Source: Strigamia acuminata
Taxonomy: Eukaryota; Arthropoda; Chilopoda; Geophilomorpha; Linotaeniidae
Assembly: GCA_949358305.1 (NCBI GenBank)
Contig: OX442314.1
Span: forward strand, 27,453,118-27,513,117
Direction of reading: 5' to 3'
Length of the DNA: 60,000 nt
This document shows, one piece after another, positions 53,739 to 60,000 of the stretch (position 1 is the first letter of the stretch; each line of letters begins with the position of its first letter). The notes under the pieces were generated by a model. That model did not search any database. It was not told where the DNA came from and saw only the letters and a list, made by a program, of their open reading frames with translations. The translations under genes were made by a program, and so were the position numbers.

Positions 53739-54040
53739 GCGATTTCATGGGGCGTATTTCTCCGAAGTTAATCGCGATTTTCGAGTCGGTGATGATGCCA
53801 AATTATTTGAAGCGGCCTACTGGGGATGATCTTTTGGCGTTACCGGAAGTAGTGGACGTGTGGCAAAAGAGGAAAATTATTTATTAGCGGTGAAATAAAT
53901 AATTTTCCTCTTTTGCCACACGTCCACTACTTCCGTTAACGCCAAAAGATCATCCACACTAGGTCGCTTCAAATAATTAGGCATCATCATCGACTCGACA
54001 ATCACGATTAATTTCGGAGAAATACGTCCCACGAAATCGC
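53739..54040. repeat. 300-bp inverted duplication (hairpin)
   Basis: Left arm GCGATTTCATGGGGCGTATT to TTATTTATTA and right arm AAATAAATAATTTTCC to CACGAAATCGC are complements with scattered changes, meeting near 53888. One arm encodes SMMMPNYLKRPSVDDLLAL inside an 85-codon minus frame (53877-54134), which may be a gag-like or gene fragment duplicated in inverse orientation. Confidence 0.7.
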
Positions 54041-54839
54041 GAGGACTTTTTCGCCTTCTCTCCCGGAAATTCAAATTGCACGCCAATTCCAATATGGTGA
54101 TCTCTAAACTATAACAACTGTTCAAAACACTCATCTAGAAAAGTTGTTTTTCTAGGTTAGTGTTTTGAACATTTCATGGATTGTAGTCCCGCTAGGCCGA
54201 AGTACTTTTCTCGACCCCAACATTTGTCTGGAAGTCAAAATTATTAATTAATTAAATCAATCACCAGCGCCACATTCGTAGCTCGGGAAAGACGGACAGC
54301 AGGACGATTGTTTTTGGCGTGACGTATTTGCCGCTGTCGGATGTAAAACATTTAAATGGCTTATGAGGGCTTCTGTAAAACACTCAATGTTCGTGAAATA
54401 TAATTTGTAAAATTGATGCCTTTTTAATTTAATTTAATGTAATCGGTATCTTTTGTATCGAATAAAATGTTGACAATTTGCTGAGCCAACACTTAACTTA
54501 TCCTTCAATGTCACAATTACTTGTAATATCGTACAGAGAGAGTGTAGCTGCACAATCAGAACACATGTAACTTACACAATGTCAACATGCTTGAACGCCG
54601 TACTGTACAAGCTGCGGTGAAGACTAAATGCGTGTACACAATAAAGCTGCATTCGAAAAGCGAGCTTCAAAGTGCTCAGGTCATGTGAAAACTTTATTTA
54701 ACTATAATTTTAACAATTGTGAGGGACACACTCCTCCAGTCTCCTTGTCAGTTCGTGCGGCGTGCCAAATTACATACTAATGTCCACTTACTTGTTAATA
54801 CCAGGTATTTTGGCAATCAAAAAGTCTTTAACAAACCTG

Positions 54840-55204
54840 AGTCCAAAGCTATACCATTGTCAACACAATCCAACTATCCACGACCGATTTCGCATGCAGT
54901 TGGAAGCATTCCGGCGATCCTTTCAAAAATGGCGAGTCAATTTCAAATTGGGCTCATCATTACGATCAAACGCAAAAAAGAATAACACCATTAGTTCAGC
55001 CAAAAGCTCAATTAGTATACAGCAAAGAGACCGCATTTTCACTCGAAAAGGAGGAAATATATGTGACGCCTGCACGCCGCTTTACGGATGACAGCCACGC
55101 TGGTGAGTGGTGCACTGTGCACTGGCCAACTGGCAATCTGTTTCGAAAATTTCTTGGCGCAAAAACCAAGAGGAAATTTGACGATCTCCCGTGGAGTAAT
55201 AAAA
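54840..55204 (+). CDS. candidate exon of an unrecognised gene
   Basis: About 120 open codons. The frame contains STTDFACSWKHSGDPFKNGE, SNWAHHYDQTQKR, VTPARRFTDDSHAGEWCTVH and KFDDLPWSNK. It ends at a donor AAAA|GTATGT (55204/55205). Trp/Cys content is unlike chance AT-rich DNA. Upstream the frame is closed by TGA near 54838, so an acceptor (CCTGAG|) would be needed. Family unknown. A following exon containing GCTGATTTGGATTGGAATTT appears near 55285. Confidence 0.3.
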
Positions 55205-55228
55205 GTATGTTTAAAATTAATTAAGTTT

Positions 55229-55253
55229 TGATTGATTGATTGATTGATTGATT
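55229..55253. repeat. (GATT)n microsatellite
   Basis: Five to six perfect GATT units in the intron after the candidate exon. Confidence 0.9.
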
Positions 55254-55284
55254 ATTGTTTTTAGTATACAGAATTGTTACAATA

Positions 55285-55595
55285 CAGAGTAATGCTGATT
55301 TGGATTGGAATTTTAGGCGCAAACCGTAAGTAATTAAGAATTAAATTTATTTTTCATCAGTGTAGAATTCATATATTATAAATATGGAATTCCATGGGTT
55401 TAATCCTCATATAGTTTACTTGACGATTAGGGCTGAGTTCAGGTCTCGGCCCTAATTATGGAAAGAAATAAAAGAAAGTGTTTTTAGTGTAACTTATGTC
55501 CAGACTGACGTTCGAATTGACAAAAGTGGTTTCTAAGTAATCCACCTTGGCAACGAGATACATTGTTTGCAAAACAAATGATTACAATAAGGATT
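55285..55595 (+). pseudogene. duplicated 3' exon pair, broken copy
   Basis: Matches 57470-57775: a small exon ending GGCGCAAACC|GTAAGT, an intron, then ATGGAATTCCATGGGTTTAA. CCCTAA replaces CCCCAA, giving an in-frame stop after about 24 codons. Frames beyond it also shift. A decayed duplicate of the downstream exon. Confidence 0.45.
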
Positions 55596-55876
55596 ATTTG
55601 TTACTAAATCATAAAATAGTTTAACGTGGTTGAAGTTTTCAAATTATTAAACTAAAATACTCAAAACTATACAAGGTGTTGCTAATATTATAGTGCTCAC
55701 AACTACAGGGAGAGACTTAAAACAGTATAAATAGAACATATTCACGTTGCTTAAATCACATATACTAGAGTACAAAACCAACAATCCTAACTGCACAAAC
55801 TATGCCAGAATATGCGAGTTTGATATGCAGAGCAAGAAAGCGAGCCTGAAATAAGAAATATTGATAAAATTACGTC

Positions 55877-56286
55877 TATACTCTGACTCATGACCTCTTC
55901 TTATTGGTCGAGCCTATTTACTCATCAGTCATCACTGTTATCTGTATACTTTCACAAGGAGAAGTGGTTTTGTTGTTGTTATAATTAGTTTGATTATTTT
56001 AGATGCATGAAATGATGTAAAATGACTAATATTTAATAATAAAATGTATTTTAAAGTCTGGAAGCAATGTAACTTTTTCTGAATTCAAGATTCTTCAGTT
56101 CGCTCAGTTTATCGATTGCTTTGTCCAGCTGTTTTTGAATTTGATGATTGATTGTTGCATCTGGACACAAAATGGCTTCCCGTAACTCGAGCGTTTGTAT
56201 TTTGGCCTACTAATATGTAACCCTACACCAGAGAATAGGCTCGACCAATCAGAAGAGGTCATACTCTTGTGATGAGCCAGAGTATA
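55877..56286. mobile_element. 410-bp mariner-like MITE
   Basis: TATACTCTGACTCATGACCT on the left; the right end is the near complement (GGTCATACTCTTGTGATGAG then CCAGAGTATA), with TTGGTCGAGCCTATT / AATAGGCTCGACCAA inside. Same family as 50881-51279. Confidence 0.7.
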
Positions 56287-56488
56287 TTTTTAAACTTGTG
56301 TTACTAATTTCCCACCTACATAGAAGATTGGTTAAATAAATTAATAAATCCATTTCAATTCCAAAGGATTGGTGACTTTAAATAACAATTGTAAATTATT
56401 GTTCATGTTAACCGGTCCCAGCATTCACAGTGAGAAGCAAAATGACACAGAATGACCAGGCGGCCCTCTGCAACCCAATAATACCGTT

Positions 56489-57458
56489 CCGTCCCATTTC
56501 CGTCTCATTTTCGTCCCATTTTCGTCCCATTTCCGTCCCATTTCCGTCCCATTTCCGTCCCATTTCCGTCTCATTTCCGTCTCATTTCCGTCTCATTTCC
56601 GTCTCATTTCCGTCTCATTTCCGTCTCATTTCCGTCTCATTTCCGTCTCATTTCCGTCTCATTTCCGTCTCATTTCCGTCTCAAATCCGTCTCATTTCCG
56701 TCTCATTTCCGTCTCATTTCCGTCTCATTTCCGTCTCATTTCCGTCTCATTTCCGTCTCATTTCCGTCTCATTTCCGTCTCATTTCCGTCTCATTTCCGT
56801 CTCATTTCCGTCTCATTTCCGTCTCATTTCCGTCTCATTTCCGTCTCATTTCCGTCTCATTTCCGTCTCATTTCCGTCTCATTTCCGTCTCATTTCCGTC
56901 TCATTTCCGTCTCATTTCCGTCTCATTTCCGTCTCATTTCCGTCTCATTTCCGTCTCATTTCCGTCTCATTTCCGTCTCATTTCCGTCTCATTTCCGTCT
57001 CATTTCCGTCTCATTTCCGTCTCATTTCCGTCTCATTTCCGTCTCATTTTCGTCTCATTTCCGTCTCATTTCCGTCTCATTTCCGTCTCATTTCCGTCTC
57101 ATTTCCGTCTCATTTCCGTCTCATTTCCGTCTCATTTCCGTCTCATTTCCGTCTCATTTCCGTCTCATTTCCGTCTCATTTCCGTCTCATTTCCGTCTCA
57201 TTTCCGTCTCATTTCCGTCTCATTTCCGTCTCATTTCCGTCTCATTTCCGTCTCATTTCCGTCTCATTTCCGTCTCATTTCCGTCTCATTTCCGTCTCAT
57301 TTCCGTCTCATTTCCGTCTCATTTCCGTCTCATTTCCGTCTCATTTCCGTCTCATTTCCGTCTCATTTCCGTCTCATTTCCGTCTCATTTCCGTCTCATT
57401 TCCGTCTCATTTCCGTCTCATTTCCGTCTCATTTCCGTCTCATTTCCGTCTCATTTCT
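56489..57458. repeat. 11-bp tandem array (CATTTCCGTCT)n
   Basis: About 88 units, almost all identical. The first few read CATTT(C/T)CGTCC, and single variants lie near 56683 and 57050. Because 11 is not a multiple of three and the unit lacks stops, all plus frames stay open, giving a spurious 362-codon frame with an 11-residue period. The array is pure pyrimidine-rich on the plus strand and ends right before TCTCTCCCATTCTGCAG. Confidence 0.95.
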
Positions 57459-57473
57459 CTCCCATTCTGCAGA

Positions 57474-57774
57474 ATAATGCTGATTTGGATTGGAATTTTA
57501 GGCGCAAACCGTAAGTAATTAAGAATTTATTTATTTTTTATAAGTGTAGAATTTATATGATACAGATATGGAATTCCAATACGGGGTGGATGGGTTTAAT
57601 CCTCATATAGTTTACTTGACGATTAGGGCTGAGCTCAAGTCTCGGCCCCAATTATGGAAAGAAATAAAGGAAAGTGTTTTTGGTGTAACTTATGTCCAGA
57701 CTGACCTTCGACAAAAGTGGTTTCCAATTAATCCAGTAAATCCACCTTGGCAACGAGATACATTGTTTGCTTAA
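57474..57774 (+). CDS. candidate terminal exons of the unrecognised gene, open copy
   Basis: Acceptor CCATTCTGCAG at 57471, short exon to CAAACC|GTAAGT (57510), intron, then a frame from ATG 57568 to TAA 57774. The frame includes YGVDGFNPHIVYLTIRAELK, SRPQLWKEIKESVFGVTYVQ and NPPWQRDTLFA. It stays open where the duplicate at 55.4 kb has a stop, which supports it as the functional version. Phase across the intron did not resolve cleanly by hand. Family unknown. Confidence 0.3.
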
Positions 57775-58520
57775 TACAAGTAATTACAATATGGATAATT
57801 TGTTAAGAAATCAGAAAATAGTTTAACGTGGTTGGAGTTTTTTGAAATAACAAATATTGATAAAATCACAAATTTTTAAACATTTACCACCTACATAGAA
57901 ACGACAAATGTATTTAGAGATGCATTCCAAAACTGACAAGTCTTTTGTGTGTCCATCCAGTCCAATGTGTTAGTAAAAGTGAAATCCGTGAGAAACACGT
58001 TAAAAGATTAGTTTCAGTTAGTTTACGTGTGTTACTAGGTGACCAAATTAGCTTTTGATTATCTTACAATTCTTTCAAATTATACTAGTCAATACGTGAT
58101 CTATCTCGAGTGCATTGATGAATGCATTCGTAAATGTGTCAAAGTTTAGCTTGAGCTGAGATAAAACTGGAGGTAAAAGTAAGAGCGGAATGTTTGGAAT
58201 GCATCTTGTACATAATGTTATTACGGTATTGCTATTGTGCATGCACTGTAATACGTATTGGGCACCGACAACGGATATACACATTTATAACTTAGAAGAG
58301 CGAGTAGGATTATATTTTTGATGCAGAATTACGTCAAAGAGGGCATCATCACCCACAGAAGTAACAACCAGGATATTCAATATCACAATAAAAAACAATT
58401 TCAGGAATAAACAGTGCCAATAGAAAGCAATTCCCATCAAGAGAGGGCATTAAAAGCACAACAAACAATCCCCTCTGAATCTTTTTTTAGCCTCAATTTC
58501 TTTTGACCTGGATTCCTATC
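57775..58520. other. no feature recognised
   Basis: AT-rich intergenic DNA; a 69-codon minus frame (58075-58284) has no supporting signal. The last stretch is the target flank of the Copia element (CTATC before 58521). Confidence 0.4.
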
Positions 58521-58681
58521 TGTGAGTGTACGTGTGTGTGCAGAAAATGTAGGAAGAAGAAAGCTTTTTCAACAAGAAACTGATGAGATGTATATTCAAT
58601 ACAAGTAACACAATAATACAGAACATGCGCGCAGTGCGCGTTACCAAGCAACTTAAACTATGATAACATATATATCTCACA
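58521..58681 (-). repeat. 3' LTR of a Copia element
   Basis: 161 bp. On the minus strand TGTGAGATATATATGTTATC at 58681 to ACACTCACA at 58521. Preceded in element orientation by the purine tract TGAGGGGGATT. Short LTRs are common in Copia elements. Confidence 0.75.
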
Positions 58682-58785
58682 AATCCCCCTCATAGGTTAT
58701 CATTTGTTTAAACTTAAAAAGAAAACTAACTCTAACAACAAACATGAATGAAAGAGAAAAACGAATAAAATATTAACAACAAAAA

Positions 58786-60000
58786 TTATTGTTCTTCTTC
58801 TTTCATCTTGGCATCATCTTGAAGACCCACACGATCACGGCCTTCTTCAAACTTGTCCTTTGCCAGCGGTTTAGTCAAGAAATCCGCAACCATTTCTGCT
58901 GAAGGAAGGTGGACCAGCTTGATATTTCCCAATTTTAGATCGTCCTTAATAAACATCATATGTCGATTCATATGCTTGGTCCGCCCAAACTGGTTTGAAC
59001 CACAAAGAACTTGAATGCCGGGTGTGCAGTCAGTGTAGATTGGTACGCATCTTGGCACGCAATCCCCCTCACCGACCTCGCTTAGGAAATCTCTTGCCCA
59101 TTTGATTATTTTGAGCAGTTCACAAATCGCAAGTATCTCGCTCTCGGTGGTGGACATCGCCACCAAACGTTGTCTTTTCGTTTTCCATCCGATAGTTGCG
59201 TCGCCGATCTTTAAAATCAAGCCCGTGTGTGACTTAGCATCTTGGGTTACACACCAACTTGCGTCCGCGAATCCTTGTAAGCTTCCTTCTTTGCTTGAGA
59301 AGAACAAACGCAAATCTTTTGTACCGTTGACATAACGCAAAACGCGTTTCGCTGCTCGAAAGTGCAGTTGGCGAGGATCTTTGGAGAAAGCTGAGAGAGC
59401 GCTCACAGCATATGACAAATCCGGACGAGAAACAATCATCAGGTGCATCAAAGAACCGATGATCTGCTGGTATAAATTCTGATCAACCTTCTTTGATTTG
59501 TCGAAGTCCTCCAAATCCTGTCCTGTTGCCATCGGCGTTTTCGCAGTGATCCCATTGAGTAAGTCAAATTTTGTCAAAATGTCGTTTACATATTTTTGTT
59601 GTCCCACGTATACTCCGTCCTTAGTGACCGAAATTTCCATTCCGAGAAGGAAGTGAACTTCCCCCATGTCGACTATTTCGAAAACCTTCTTTAGTCGTTT
59701 TAGTATCCGATCAAGAATTCTTTGTCTCGTGAAAGCAGCCAAAATATCGTCCACGTACACGCCCAAAATTATGTAGTCATTTTTATGTCTATAAATATAG
59801 ACACACCGGTCGTTTATGAGCGGTTTCAAGCCAATCTTGATCAGTTCCTGGTCAAGTCGCTCGTTCCAGCATCGCCCCGACTGGCGCAACCCGTACAGGC
59901 TGCGTTCCAGTCGGCAAACGAGATCGTCTTGCTCGTAACCTTCCGGTTGTTCCATAAAGATGACTTCGTCCAACAATCCGTAAAGGTACGCGGTCTTAAT
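58786..60000 (-). CDS. Copia reverse transcriptase and RNase H, partial
   Basis: Frame open to the right window edge (it reads KTAYLYGLLDEVIFMEQPEG at the edge), so the ATG near 59976 is not the real start. RT core: LVCRLERSLYGLRQSGRCWN and the catalytic GVYVDDILAA. Connection region: MGEVHFLLGMEI. RNase H: GFADASWCVTQDAKSHTG, VAMSTTESEILAICE, YTDCTPGIQVL, then TKHMNRHMMFI. Ends KMKEEEQ and stop. Typical RVT_2 C-terminal half of a Copia polyprotein; no stop or frameshift in the visible part, so the copy may be young. Confidence 0.92.
   Translation of the reverse strand: MKTAYLYGLLDEVIFMEQPEGYEQDDLVCRLERSLYGLRQSGRCWNERLDQELIKIGLKPLINDRCVYIYRHKNDYIILGVYVDDILAAFTRQRILDRILKRLKKVFEIVDMGEVHFLLGMEISVTKDGVYVGQQKYVNDILTKFDLLNGITAKTPMATGQDLEDFDKSKKVDQNLYQQIIGSLMHLMIVSRPDLSYAVSALSAFSKDPRQLHFRAAKRVLRYVNGTKDLRLFFSSKEGSLQGFADASWCVTQDAKSHTGLILKIGDATIGWKTKRQRLVAMSTTESEILAICELLKIIKWARDFLSEVGEGDCVPRCVPIYTDCTPGIQVLCGSNQFGRTKHMNRHMMFIKDDLKLGNIKLVHLPSAEMVADFLTKPLAKDKFEEGRDRVGLQDDAKMKEEEQ

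Noticed and set aside
56489-57458. CRISPR-like array
   Set aside because: Repeats are contiguous with no spacers, and the genome is eukaryotic.
56430-57518. 362-codon plus-strand frame with an 11-residue repeat
   Set aside because: It is a by-product of a stop-free 11-bp satellite; all three plus frames stay open through the array.
58075-58284. 69-codon minus frame
   Set aside because: No homology, splice or promoter support in AT-rich intergenic DNA.

Overview
The window is a piece of an intron-rich, AT-rich, repeat-laden animal genome. The evidence is spliced genes with GT-AG introns of about 40 to several hundred bases, a METTL4-type adenine methyltransferase, DEG/ENaC ion-channel genes, BEL/Pao, Ty3/Gypsy-like and Copia LTR retrotransposons, and many MITEs. 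Gene content, pickpocket-like channels and TTAGG-type strings inside one MITE fit an invertebrate, possibly an arthropod. The species cannot be read from the sequence.

The core is a tandem array of four minus-strand channel genes (6823-11127, 26453-32456, 38475-44072, 47606-52201). Hand splicing of the first and last gives twelve phase-consistent exons and about 830 codons with no internal stop. The protein is two complete DEG/ENaC subunits in one chain: TM1-ectodomain-TM2, a linker of about 40 residues, then a second TM1-ectodomain-TM2. A single 653-nt exon, the same length in all four copies, carries TM2 of module A, the linker and TM1 of module B. The fusion is therefore in the genome, not a prediction artefact. 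I know of no described natural tandem DEG/ENaC subunit; this is the main candidate for something new.

Between the channel genes, on the plus strand, lie repeated 3' pieces of a METTL4-like gene (about 6052, 12207, 37064 and 46834), each in a different state of decay and none with the catalytic DPPW exon in view. The repeating unit is thus [channel, minus] - [shared 5' flank] - [METTL4 tail, plus]. About 7-8 kb (4102-11127) recurs almost identically 40 kb away (44102-52201).

Mobile elements fill the rest. A BEL/Pao element (1-4101) runs off the left edge. A complete 13.18-kb Gypsy-like element (12764-25943, minus) has 1179-bp LTRs, an ACGT target duplication inside the METTL4 tail, gag, pol, integrase, a gag-pol slippery heptamer, and two extra ORFs (104 and 877 codons) where an env would sit. 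At 32.8-37 kb there is a truncated gag-bearing element and a LINE-like 3' end. MITEs of hAT, mariner, Harbinger, piggyBac and Mutator type sit in introns and flanks. A Copia element (58521-60000) runs off the right edge.

From 52.2 to 58.5 kb the array ends. That stretch holds a solo-LTR-like sequence, a 300-bp hairpin, exons of an unrecognised gene with a duplicated last exon, and a ~970-bp array of an 11-bp repeat next to a splice acceptor.
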